From the NCBI RefSeq assembly GCF_004337705.1, contig NZ_SKBU01000012.1, forward strand, positions 62,001 to 126,000: a stretch of 64,000 nt of DNA, given 5' to 3'. The stretch comes from Rubrobacter taiwanensis (GTDB taxonomy: Bacteria; Actinomycetota; Rubrobacteria; Rubrobacterales; Rubrobacteraceae). Both the position numbers and the translations under genes were made by a program. Numbering within the stretch: position 1 is the first letter of the stretch; each line of letters opens with the position of its first letter. The notes under the pieces were generated by a model, which was given only the letters and a program-made list of their open reading frames with translations, was not told the origin of the DNA and did not search any database. This document shows, piece by piece, positions 8,928-16,883 of the stretch.

Positions 8928-10176
8928 GACTCTCCTGCCGGACCTCGTCCTCGACGCCCGCGGCGCGCGCTCCGGCGTGGGCGTCACGGTCGAGGGCGGG
9001 AAGATAGTAGAGGTCGGCCCGGCGAGTACCGGCGAGCGCCTGCCGGGCCGGGCGCTCGCGCCGGGCTTCGCCAACGACCACAGCCACGCCTTCCAGCGGA
9101 GCTTGCGCGGGCGGGTCGAGCACCGGGACCCGGAGCGGCCGCACGACGACTTCTGGAGCTGGCGCGAGCGGATGTACGCGCTGGCCGGGAGCCTTACCCC
9201 GGCCTCCATGCGGAGCGTGGCGGAGCGCTGCTACCGGGAGCTGCTGGCCGCCGGATATACCTCCGTTACCGAGTTCCACTACGTCCACCACCGGCCGGAT
9301 GGAACCCCCTACGAAGACCCGAACGCTCTTGCCCGGGCCGTCGCCGAGGCCGCCGAAGCGGCGGGCATCCGGCTCCTGCTGCTCCCGGCAGCCTACGCCC
9401 GTGGCGGCATCCCGCGCTTCCGGGACGCGAGCCTAAAATCGTTCCTGGAGCGGGTGGAGGCGCTGCGGGAGTGGGCCGCGGACCGGCCGCTCGTCGAGGT
9501 GGGGATCGCGGCGCACAGCGTGCGGGCCACACCAAGGGGCTGGCTGGAGGAGCTGGGCGAGTACGCCCGGCGGGAGGGGCTGCCGCTGCACATCCACGCC
9601 GGCGAGCAGCCGCAGGAGATAGAGGAGTGCAAAGAGGAGCACGGCCGGCGCCCGGTAGAGCTGCTGGCGAAGACGGGGTTTCTGGGGCCGCAGACCACCG
9701 TCGTGCACGCCACGCACGCCGATGAGAGGGAGCTGGACCTGCTGGCGGCGCACGGTTCCGGCGTCTGCGCCTGCCCGACGACCGAGGGCAACCTGGGCGA
9801 CGGCTTCCTGCCCGCCGAGGGTATCCTGGAGCGGGGGATCCGGCTCTCGGTCGGCTCCGACCAGCACGTGCGGCTGGACCCGTTCGAGGAGCTGCGCGAG
9901 CTGGAGACGAACGCCCGGCGGCTCTCGGGCCGGCGCAACGTGCTCGTGGCTCCGGGCGAGGACTCCCCGGCGCCCTACCTGCTGCGCGCCGGCTGGCAGC
10001 GGCCGGGGCTGCGTCCCGGGGACCCGGCGGACTTTATCGAGATAGACCTGGAGCACTTCGAGGTCTCCGGTATCGAGCCCGGGTACCTGGGTGCCGCCCT
10101 TATCTTCGGGGCCGGGCGGGATGTGGTGGCCGGCGCGTGGGTGGCCGGAGAGCGCGTCTGCGGGAGGGAGGTATGA
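8920..10176 (+). CDS. hutF: Formimidoylglutamate deiminase
   Basis: An amidohydrolase-superfamily enzyme of 418 aa that converts N-formimino-L-glutamate to N-formyl-L-glutamate and ammonia. Metal-binding motifs appear in order: [13 protein letters not shown] (HxH), [19 protein letters not shown] and [18 protein letters not shown]. The GTG at 8920 lies inside the last codons of hutU (8-bp overlap). Presence of HutF fixes the organism on the five-step, ammonia-releasing Hut route rather than the HutG formamide route. A following formylglutamate hydrolase is required, supplied probably by the M20 enzyme. Confidence 0.95.
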   Translation: MSRTLLPDLVLDARGARSGVGVTVEGGKIVEVGPASTGERLPGRALAPGFANDHSHAFQRSLRGRVEHRDPERPHDDFWSWRERMYALAGSLTPASMRSVAERCYRELLAAGYTSVTEFHYVHHRPDGTPYEDPNALARAVAEAAEAAGIRLLLLPAAYARGGIPRFRDASLKSFLERVEALREWAADRPLVEVGIAAHSVRATPRGWLEELGEYARREGLPLHIHAGEQPQEIEECKEEHGRRPVELLAKTGFLGPQTTVVHATHADERELDLLAAHGSGVCACPTTEGNLGDGFLPAEGILERGIRLSVGSDQHVRLDPFEELRELETNARRLSGRRNVLVAPGEDSPAPYLLRAGWQRPGLRPGDPADFIEIDLEHFEVSGIEPGYLGAALIFGAGRDVVAGAWVAGERVCGREV

Positions 10177-11411
10177 GCGGGACTACCTTGTTCATCCACG
10201 ATCTGAACGCCGCCGTCTCGCCCGCCGGCACCGGGCCGCTGCGGGGCGCGGCGCTGGGAGAGCTGGAGGTGCACGCTCCCGCCTCGGTGGCTGTCTCCGG
10301 CGAGAAGATCCTCGCCGTCGGAGATCCCAAAGAGGTCTTGCGCGAGCATCCGCCGGGGCCGGACTGCGTGGAGGTCGACGGGCGCGGGAGGGTGGCGCTG
10401 CCGGGGCTCGTGGACTGCCACACCCACGCCTGCTTCCTCGGCGACCGGGCGCGCGAGTTCGAGCTGCGGGCGGGCGGGGCCAGCTACGAGGAGCTGCACG
10501 CCGCCGGGGGCGGCATCCTCTCGACCGTCGAGGCCACGCGGGCGGGGAGCGAGGCGGAGCTGGCCGCCGCCGTGAAGCGGCACCTGGACTGGATGCTGGA
10601 GCATGGCACCACCACTGCCGAGGTGAAGTCCGGCTACGGCCTGGACCGTGACTCCGAGCTCAAGATGCTGCGGGCCATAGTGCGGGCTGCGGCGGAGCAC
10701 GCGGTGGACGTGTCGCCGACCTTCCTGGGGGCGCACACCGTCGCGCCGGAGTTCGGGAGCGCCGCGGAGCACGTGGAGTACCTGGTGCGGGAGGTGCTGC
10801 CGGAGGCGGCGCGGCACGCGAGCGCCGCGGATATCTTCCTGGAGCGGGGCTCGTTCGAGGCCCCGGAGGCGCGGCGCTACCTTGAGGCCGCGCGGGAGCG
10901 CGGGCTGGCCCTGCGGCTGCACGGCGACCAGTTCTCCGAGCGGGGCGCGGTTCCGCTGGCGGTGGAGCTGGGGGCGCGCAGCGTGGACCACCTGGAGGCG
11001 ACCGGGGAGGAGGGAGCGCAGCTGCTCGCCCGGAGCGGCGTGGCGGCCGTGCTGCTCCCGGCGTGCGCGCTCTTTTTGGACCTCCCGCTCCCTCCGGCGC
11101 GTGCCCTGATCGGGGCGGGCGGGATAGTCGCTCTGGCGACGGACTTCAACCCGGGCAGCGCGTTCTGCGAGTCGCTGCCGCTGGTGATGAACCTCGCCTG
11201 CACGCGCCTTAAGATGACGCCCGCCGAGGCGCTCGCCGCCTCTACGGCCAACGCCGCGCACGTGCTGGGGTTGGGCGACGTGGGCCGCCTGGCTCCCGGC
11301 TACCGGGCCGACGTGCTCGTGCTGGACGCCCCGGACTGGCGGCATCTGGCGTATCATCTGGGGGGAGACCGGTTCGCCGCGAAGGTAAAGGCCGGGAGGT
11401 TGCTCGCATGA
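10173..11411 (+). CDS. hutI: Imidazolonepropionase
   Basis: This 412-residue amidohydrolase opens the imidazolone ring to give N-formiminoglutamate. Signatures: PGLVDCHTHACFLGDRA (HxH metal site), the HutI-specific YEELHAAGGGI region, LRLHGDQFSERGAVPLA and ATDFNPGSAF. The ATG at 10173 overlaps the hutF stop (ATGA) and is preceded by GGGAGGGAGGT. Its own stop overlaps the start of the MetE-like gene in the same way, implying coupled translation. Confidence 0.96.
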   Translation: MSGTTLFIHDLNAAVSPAGTGPLRGAALGELEVHAPASVAVSGEKILAVGDPKEVLREHPPGPDCVEVDGRGRVALPGLVDCHTHACFLGDRAREFELRAGGASYEELHAAGGGILSTVEATRAGSEAELAAAVKRHLDWMLEHGTTTAEVKSGYGLDRDSELKMLRAIVRAAAEHAVDVSPTFLGAHTVAPEFGSAAEHVEYLVREVLPEAARHASAADIFLERGSFEAPEARRYLEAARERGLALRLHGDQFSERGAVPLAVELGARSVDHLEATGEEGAQLLARSGVAAVLLPACALFLDLPLPPARALIGAGGIVALATDFNPGSAFCESLPLVMNLACTRLKMTPAEALAASTANAAHVLGLGDVGRLAPGYRADVLVLDAPDWRHLAYHLGGDRFAAKVKAGRLLA

Positions 11412-12517
11412 TAGAAGCCCGCACCGACGTCGTAGGCAGCCTGCTGCGCCCGCCGGAGCTGCTGGAGGCGCGGGAGAAGCTGGCGCGAGGGGAGATCTCG
11501 CCGCCTGAGTTCAAGCGGATCGAGGACCGCGCCGTGGACGCGGTGCTGGAGCTTCAGGAGCGGTGCGGGCTGGAGGTGGTGACCGACGGCGAGCTGCGCC
11601 GGGAGTCGTTCCAGAGCCAGCTCACCGAGGCGGTCGAGGGCTTCGGCGAGCACGACATAAGCGCCTTCCTGTGGGGCGAGTGGCGCGGAGATGAGTCGGT
11701 GGGAGATAAGAGCGTGGAGCGTCCCCGCACGCTCGGTGTGGTGGAGAGGCTGCGCCGCAAGCGGCATCTCTCCTCGGAGGAGTTCGTCTACGCCCGCGCC
11801 CGCACGGACAGGATCGTCAAGGTTACGCTGCCGAGCCCGAGCCTCTTCGCCAACTTCTGGGACCCGGACATCTCGAAGGAGGCGTACCCTACGCTCGACG
11901 GGTTCCTGGAGGACGTGGCCGAGGTCCTGCGCGAGGAGGTCGAGGAGCTGGTGCGGCTCGGCGCGGAGTACGTGCAGCTCGACGCGCCGCACTACCCGCT
12001 GCTCGTGGACCCGAAGACCCGCGCCTTCTACGAGCGGCGGGGCTGGAGCGTAGACGAGTGGCTCGCGCGCGGCATAGAGCTGGACAACTACGTGATCGGG
12101 TCGCACCCGGGCGTGACCTTCGCGTTCCACCTCTGCCGGGGCAACCAGGGCAGCCGGTGGCTGGCCTCCGGTTCCTACGAGCCCATCGCGCGCCGGATCT
12201 TCCGGGACATAGCCGCCCGGCGCCTGATGCTGGAGTACGACGACGAGCGCTCGGGAGACTTCCAGCCCCTCCGCCACGTCCCGGAGGATAAGACGGTGGT
12301 GCTGGGCCTCGTGACCACCAAGACCCCCCGGCGCGAGACGGTCGAGGAGCTGGAGGGGCGGGTGCGGGAGGCCGCCCGCATTATCCCGCTGGAGCGGCTG
12401 GCGATAAGCCCGCAGTGTGGCTTCTCCACCTCTATAGTCGGCAACGCCGTCACCGTCGAGGACGAGGAGTACAAGCTGCGCACGCTGGTGCGCGCCGCGG
12501 GCAGGATCTGGGGGTAG
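11408..12517 (+). CDS. MetE C-terminal-like (cobalamin-independent methionine synthase family) zinc methyltransferase
   Basis: A protein of 369 aa matching only the catalytic C-terminal barrel of MetE. All four zinc ligands are recognisable: H241 and C243 (HLCRGNQG), E276 (MLEYDDE) and C337 (SPQCGFS). An active thiol-alkyl transferase is therefore likely. It lacks the N-terminal half of true MetE, so it may use a different methyl donor or a thiol other than homocysteine. It overlaps hutI by four bases and is thus part of the hut operon, where no methyl transfer is expected. The substrate is unknown. Confidence 0.8.
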   Translation: MIEARTDVVGSLLRPPELLEAREKLARGEISPPEFKRIEDRAVDAVLELQERCGLEVVTDGELRRESFQSQLTEAVEGFGEHDISAFLWGEWRGDESVGDKSVERPRTLGVVERLRRKRHLSSEEFVYARARTDRIVKVTLPSPSLFANFWDPDISKEAYPTLDGFLEDVAEVLREEVEELVRLGAEYVQLDAPHYPLLVDPKTRAFYERRGWSVDEWLARGIELDNYVIGSHPGVTFAFHLCRGNQGSRWLASGSYEPIARRIFRDIAARRLMLEYDDERSGDFQPLRHVPEDKTVVLGLVTTKTPRRETVEELEGRVREAARIIPLERLAISPQCGFSTSIVGNAVTVEDEEYKLRTLVRAAGRIWG

Positions 12518-12549
12518 AAACCGGACGCTCCGGGGCGTAGGATACCCCG

Positions 12550-13707
12550 GTGCGGTTCGGACTCTCAGAGATCGGGTTCCCGGTTTCGGCCCGGCTGGCG
12601 GTAGCCGCGATCTTCTTCGTCAACGGGGCGCTCTTCGGCAACTGGGTGGCGCGCATCCCGGCTGTGAAAGAGAAGCTTGGTTTAAGCGAGGGGTTGCTCG
12701 GGTTGGCGCTGCTGGCGATCGCGGTCGGGGCGCTGGTGGCGATGCCGGTGGCCGGGGTGCTGATCTCGCGCCTGGGGAGCCGCGGAATCACGGCAGCAGG
12801 TGTGCTGGGGGCTTGTGTGGCCCTCCCGCTCGTGGCGGTGCCGGGGAGCTTCCCGGCTCTGGTAGCTGTCCTCCTCGCGCTCGGGGTGCTTCTGGGGTCG
12901 CTGGACGTGGCGATGAACGCCCAGGGGGCGGCGGTCGAGAAGGTCTACGGGCGCCCGATCATGAACTCCTTCCACGCCATGTTCAGTATCGGTGGGCTTG
13001 CAGGGGCAATGATGGGCGGCGCGATGGCCGCGCTCGGGGCCGGGCTGGGCGCACATTTTCTGGCGGTTGCGGCACTCTTCGGGGCGCTGGCGCTGTTTGC
13101 GGTGCAGTACCTTCTTCCCTCGGAGCCCGTCGGGGCCGGCGAGCCCGCGTTCGCCGTGCCGGATCGGGCCATGTTCGGGCTCGGGATCGTGGCGTTCTGC
13201 GTGCTGCTCGGGGAGGGTGCGGTGGCCGACTGGAGCGCCGTGTACCTCAGCGGGACGCTCGGCACGGGACCGGGGGTAGCGGCCGCTGGGTTCGCGGCGT
13301 TCTCGCTCATGATGACCGCGGGACGCCTGGCGGGTGACCGGTTGAATATGCTGCTGGGGCCGGTGACGCTGGTGCGGCTCGGCGGTGGGGTGGCCGCGCT
13401 CGGGATGTCTCTGGCGCTCTTCAGCGGGAGCCCGGCGTTCGCGCTGGCGGGGTTCGCGGGTGTGGGAGCCGGTTTCAGCGTCGTGTTCCCGATCGTACTC
13501 AGCACCGCGGCCCGGACGCCGGGGGTGGCACCGGGGGCGGCCATCGCGGCGATGTCCACGATGGGGTACTTCGGGTTTTTAGTGGGGCCGCCGCTCATCG
13601 GGTTCGTCGCCGAGATGCTCACGCTGCGCGGGGCGCTGGGTCTGATCTTGATCTCCAGCGCCGCGATAGCGCTGCTGGCGAACAGCGCCGCCCGGGGGAA
13701 GGTCTAA
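12550..13707 (+). CDS. MFS transporter (YbjJ-like)
   Basis: A 12-helix major facilitator of 385 aa. The early NGALFGNWVARIPAVKEKLGLSEG and GVLISRLGSRG (loop 2-3 motif A variant) resemble the YbjJ-type subfamily with LDVAMNAQGAAVE in helix 4. It starts at GTG 12550, 32 bp after the MetE-like gene, with only a weak ribosome binding site (CCCCGGTG context). It could be the last gene of the hut operon or read through from it. Export or import substrate is unknown. It converges on the phosphoesterase gene with a four-base overlap. Confidence 0.82.
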   Translation: MRFGLSEIGFPVSARLAVAAIFFVNGALFGNWVARIPAVKEKLGLSEGLLGLALLAIAVGALVAMPVAGVLISRLGSRGITAAGVLGACVALPLVAVPGSFPALVAVLLALGVLLGSLDVAMNAQGAAVEKVYGRPIMNSFHAMFSIGGLAGAMMGGAMAALGAGLGAHFLAVAALFGALALFAVQYLLPSEPVGAGEPAFAVPDRAMFGLGIVAFCVLLGEGAVADWSAVYLSGTLGTGPGVAAAGFAAFSLMMTAGRLAGDRLNMLLGPVTLVRLGGGVAALGMSLALFSGSPAFALAGFAGVGAGFSVVFPIVLSTAARTPGVAPGAAIAAMSTMGYFGFLVGPPLIGFVAEMLTLRGALGLILISSAAIALLANSAARGKV

Positions 13708-15167
13708 CCTATATCCAGGAACGGGTCGGCACGGGAGGCGTCGTCGTTCCAGACCATAAGGTGGGACTCCACGCTCCCGTTCCCGCCGCGCAGGATCTCG
13801 ACGAAGCTCAGCCGCTCCCGCTCGCCCAGGAGGTCGAAGGTATCCGGGAGGATAGGGGTCCAGGTCCCGCTGTTGATGTAGCGGGGGAACGAGCCCCGCT
13901 CCAGCGGGTGCTGCTCGGCCTCGTGCGTGTGGCCCATCACGTAGACGGGAACGCCGCATCCGGCCCGCCGCAGGCAGGCGTGGATGCGCAGGGCGGCGTT
14001 GAAGAGGAAGCCGTGCTCGTCGAGCTCCTCCGACGCCTGGCGCAGGTAGTCTGGCGAGCGCCCGGCGCGCAGGATGCGCCGCCAGCCCTCGCGAACGAGC
14101 TCGCGGTCGCGCCAGACCATGAGGGCCGTCAGCAGCAGGAACCCCAGCAGCGGCCGCCGCTCCGGGTAGCGCTTGAGGATCCGGTAGATTGCGGGACCTG
14201 CCACCGGAGCTGAGATAACGGGCAGGTTCATGCGGAGCAGGCTGCGGTAGAGCAGGTCCCGGTTGGCGAGGGTGGGGTCCTTCGCGAGCCGGTCCAGGGA
14301 CTCCAGCATCCTCTCCGGCAGCCCGAGCCTCCGGGCGTAGGGGCGCACGTACTCCTCACGGTACTCGTCGCGCAGCCGCTTCAGCTCGTGCCCGTCCAGG
14401 TTGCCGGCCTTGCGCAGCGTGCGGGCGAGGAAGCGCGGGTAGTGGCGCAGCGCCACGAGCGCCCGCACCGGGTGATTCAGCAGCACCCAGGAGAGATAGC
14501 GCGTGGCGGGTTTCACGTTGTCCGCGAACGGATCGGCCTCCTCGATGTGGTTGAACCAGTGGAGCACGAAGAACGAACCGAGGGGGAGCTCGATACGGTC
14601 CGGCCGCTTCTCCAGTACCGGGTTGAGCTGCCGCAGGAACGCGTTGTTCGCATCGTACTGGTGGCCGTGCTCGGCGTAGAGAACTCCCGGCACATAGAAG
14701 AACCAGGGGTGGAAGGTTATGCCCCTCTCTACGTCTGCTCCCGCGGCATGCCGGGCGACGAGCTCGCGCAGCTTACGTCGCACGCCCGGCCAGAAGAGCT
14801 CCACGTCGTGGTTGCCGGGCAGGATGTCCAGCGGATTGCCGGCTGAGACGAAGCGTCCCAGCGCCTCGAAGACGCCGGGGTGGCCGCGCGCGATCACCTC
14901 CAGCTTCCGGACGGACGCCTCTTCCGAGGTGTCCCCAAGCTCGTGAGCGCCCGGCGGGTCTACCTGCAAGAACTCCAGAAAGTCCCCCAGGATCACGGGC
15001 CGCAACGGGCGGCGCCTGGAGCGTTCGATCAGGTGGTCCGCAAACCGCCCGAACGCCCCGTCGTAGAAGAAGTCCTCCAGCGGATCGAAGGTCCCGGTGC
15101 GCGGGTCGTAGCCGGAGGAGAGGTGCAGGTCGCTGACGATGATGATGTCCCGGCCGTCGTCCCGCAG
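13704..15167 (-). CDS. Calcineurin-like metallophosphoesterase
   Basis: A protein of about 487 aa with the full metallophosphatase signature: IIIVSDLHLSSGYDP, GDFLEFL, PGNHDVELFW and GHTHEAEQ. The long middle insertion (residues about 180-390) is helical and may recognise substrate. The reading frame stays open upstream to a TTG at 15197. However, AGGAGGT at 15174-15180 is six bases before a CTG at 15167, and TATACT (15200-15205) would start the mRNA near the TTG. I therefore favour the unusual CTG start. The substrate is unknown; related enzymes act on nucleotides or lipid precursors such as UDP-diacylglucosamine. Confidence 0.78.
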   Translation of the reverse strand: MRDDGRDIIIVSDLHLSSGYDPRTGTFDPLEDFFYDGAFGRFADHLIERSRRRPLRPVILGDFLEFLQVDPPGAHELGDTSEEASVRKLEVIARGHPGVFEALGRFVSAGNPLDILPGNHDVELFWPGVRRKLRELVARHAAGADVERGITFHPWFFYVPGVLYAEHGHQYDANNAFLRQLNPVLEKRPDRIELPLGSFFVLHWFNHIEEADPFADNVKPATRYLSWVLLNHPVRALVALRHYPRFLARTLRKAGNLDGHELKRLRDEYREEYVRPYARRLGLPERMLESLDRLAKDPTLANRDLLYRSLLRMNLPVISAPVAGPAIYRILKRYPERRPLLGFLLLTALMVWRDRELVREGWRRILRAGRSPDYLRQASEELDEHGFLFNAALRIHACLRRAGCGVPVYVMGHTHEAEQHPLERGSFPRYINSGTWTPILPDTFDLLGERERLSFVEILRGGNGSVESHLMVWNDDASRADPFLDIG

Positions 15168-15199
15168 CTTCCGACCTCCTTCCTGGTCGCCGCCCAAGA

Positions 15200-15238
15200 A
15201 GTATACATGTGAAGTCGGTCGAACTCCCGGTCTATAAT
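15200..15238. promoter_or_regulatory. Divergent -10 elements for the phosphoesterase and uspA genes
   Basis: On the minus strand TATACT (15200-15205) precedes the phosphoesterase gene. On the plus strand a perfect TATAAT (15233-15238) precedes uspA, giving a leader of about 47 bases with AGGGGGT just before the ATG. No good -35 box is visible for either, which suggests activator dependence or extended -10 recognition. Confidence 0.5.
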
Positions 15239-15292
15239 TGGTGTAGGAACACTAGTAGCATGGAGCGGGAGCGTAGCTACAGGGGGTAAGTC

Positions 15293-15739
15293 ATGAGCAT
15301 CTTTCCGACGAAGATATTGCTGGCTACTGACGGTTCGGCGGACGCGATGCTGGCGAACGAGACGGCTGCGGATCTGGCAAACACCACGAACTCCGAGCTG
15401 CACGTGGTGACCGTTGCGCCGGGGGCTCTGGACCCTACCTACCGGATCGAGTCCTTCGTCCGCTACGAGGATGCGCTCAAGGAGGTGGAGGAAGAGGCCC
15501 GGAGGATCCTAAACGAGCAGGTGAAGAAGATAGAGGAAGCCGGGGGGAAGGTAGCCGAGGCGCATCTGCGCCGGGGCCGGCGGGAGGACGAGATAGTGAA
15601 GCTGGCCGAGGAGATAGGCGCGGGGCTGATCGTTATGGGCAGCCGCGGGCTGGGTGGGGTGCGGCGGGCCTTGATGGGGAGCGTCTCTGACTTCGTCGTC
15701 CGGCACGCCCACTGCCCGGTCATGATCGTGCGCCGGTAG
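15293..15739 (+). CDS. Universal stress protein, UspA family
   Basis: A single Usp domain of 148 aa. It starts with the typical KILLATDGSADA strand and ends with the ATP-binding G-X2-G-X9-G-S motif (GSRGLGGVRRALMGSVSDF) followed by HCPVMIVRR. It is therefore of the nucleotide-binding UspA type. A perfect TATAAT -10 at 15233-15238 and a strong AGGGGGT ribosome binding site point to good expression. It is transcribed alone. Confidence 0.95.
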   Translation: MSIFPTKILLATDGSADAMLANETAADLANTTNSELHVVTVAPGALDPTYRIESFVRYEDALKEVEEEARRILNEQVKKIEEAGGKVAEAHLRRGRREDEIVKLAEEIGAGLIVMGSRGLGGVRRALMGSVSDFVVRHAHCPVMIVRR

Positions 15740-16029
15740 CGTCCATCCTGAAGTATGCGTGGAGGTGTGCGATCTCCCTTCTCGTGCGCGGCCGGCGCGA
15801 GCCGGGGCATTTGGAAGACCTCGTGGCTCCCTTCACCGCGGGTGTAATCCGCTGGGGCCGGCCGCACGGAGAGTCCCGGACGTAGTTCACCGGGGGAAGC
15901 GCAGATGAGAAAGCTCTAATAGAGAGCGAGAGTGAGAGCATTTTAATCCGTTCCTGAGGCGCGCTTTATGTCGGGGGGCTAAGATTCCTTACCGGGGCGT
16001 CGGCACCGTTTGAGGCACATGGGGAGGCG
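15740..16029. other. Intergenic region with an AT-rich palindrome
   Basis: No convincing gene is seen in these 290 bases. The palindrome CTCTAATAGAG (about 15915-15925) lies about 105 bp before the next ATG. TAAGAT near 15982 could be a -10 box for that gene. The palindrome contains TCTAAT, as do the elements near 18313 and 49046, but the similarity is too short to call them the same site. Confidence 0.3.
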
Positions 16030-16593
16030 ATGCTGAAAGGATCTCCGTTAGGAGCAGGGATTTTCGCCCTTTTGATGATTATGGCCGGCTTCACCTCCGG
16101 GTGGTTCCTCTCCGGGCAGCGCGGCCTTACCGGCGGGGAGATGCCCCCGGGCCGGGAGGGGGTGGAGCTCTCGGCCCCCACCGAGCGGTCGCTGCCGGAG
16201 ACCGACGTTCCCGGTTCGGATATCCCGGAGTTGCCGCGATATCCGGGCTCCGTGATGTTCGAGTACGAACAGAAACTCTACGGGAACATCATGGTCACCA
16301 AGGCCGACTACCTCTCCGCCGATGCGGATGTAGAAGAGGTCAAGGCTTTCTACCGCGACGTGTTCCGGCGTGGCGGCTGGCGGGTGAACGACCTCAGCTT
16401 CTCGCAGGGAGAGTGGGAGTTCTTCGTCGTGAAGGGCGAGCGAGAGGCGACCATAGAGATAGAGCCTGAAGACGGTCTGATCGAGATCGAGATCGAGATC
16501 AGCCGGCCACACCCGACCCCCGCGCAGCAGGCTCCGCCTGCGGTTGTGGGGGATGACGACGACCTCTACGAGGAGTTCGAAGCCGACGACTGA
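16030..16593 (+). CDS. Membrane-anchored acidic hypothetical protein, 187 aa
   Basis: Function not recognised. One N-terminal membrane segment (residues about 7-28, LGAGIFALLMIMAGFTSGWF) is followed by a Pro-rich linker. A compact extracytoplasmic domain spans residues about 65-155 (PRYPGSVMFEYEQKLYG, FYRDVFRRGGW, EWEFFVVKGEREATIEIE). This resembles small lipoprotein-like domains described as yellowish hypothetical folds in many actinobacteria, without an assigned role. The tail is strongly acidic (DDDDLYEEFEADD). GGAGG at 16023-16027 is close to the ATG. It stands alone between uspA and the subtilisin gene. Confidence 0.7.
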   Translation: MLKGSPLGAGIFALLMIMAGFTSGWFLSGQRGLTGGEMPPGREGVELSAPTERSLPETDVPGSDIPELPRYPGSVMFEYEQKLYGNIMVTKADYLSADADVEEVKAFYRDVFRRGGWRVNDLSFSQGEWEFFVVKGEREATIEIEPEDGLIEIEIEISRPHPTPAQQAPPAVVGDDDDLYEEFEADD

Positions 16594-16810
16594 GGGAAGG
16601 CTCCGGCCGGTGCCCCTGGACTATCCGGCGAGGCAGGGACGGAGCGCCTCCCAGAGCAGGAGGCCCACGCAGAACCAGACCCAGCCGTCACGAAGTCTCT
16701 CCAACTCTACCTCTCTTCAGGGATCTCGGTTCACCGGGAGCCGGGGCTCTTCCGGCCTCTCTCTGCGACATATGCCGGTCTGCTGGCAGATAAATACATG
16801 CGGCGCCGGC

Positions 16811-16840
16811 AAAAAGAGCCGCCTCCTACGAGGAGGCGGC
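16811..16840 (-). terminator. Rho-independent terminator of the subtilisin gene
   Basis: A perfect 10-bp GC-rich stem (GCCGCCTCCT / AGGAGGCGGC) with a three-base loop lies at 16818-16840. Read on the minus strand it is followed by TCTTTTT (16811-16817). It lies 44 bp beyond the subtilisin stop codon. Confidence 0.85.
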
Positions 16841-16883
16841 TGAAGAGCAGGGGGAGCGGGGGGAGTTCGCTTACGCGCGGTTA

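Noticed and set aside
15915-15925. CTCTAATAGAG as a third copy of the element found at 18294 and 49037.
   Set aside because: Only the TCTAAT core is shared; the half-site spacing and the third repeat are missing.
15740-16029. A possible structured RNA or riboswitch in the 290-bp gap after uspA.
   Set aside because: Short GC-rich inverted repeats are present, but I could not match the core of any riboswitch class I know, and the following gene is of unknown function.
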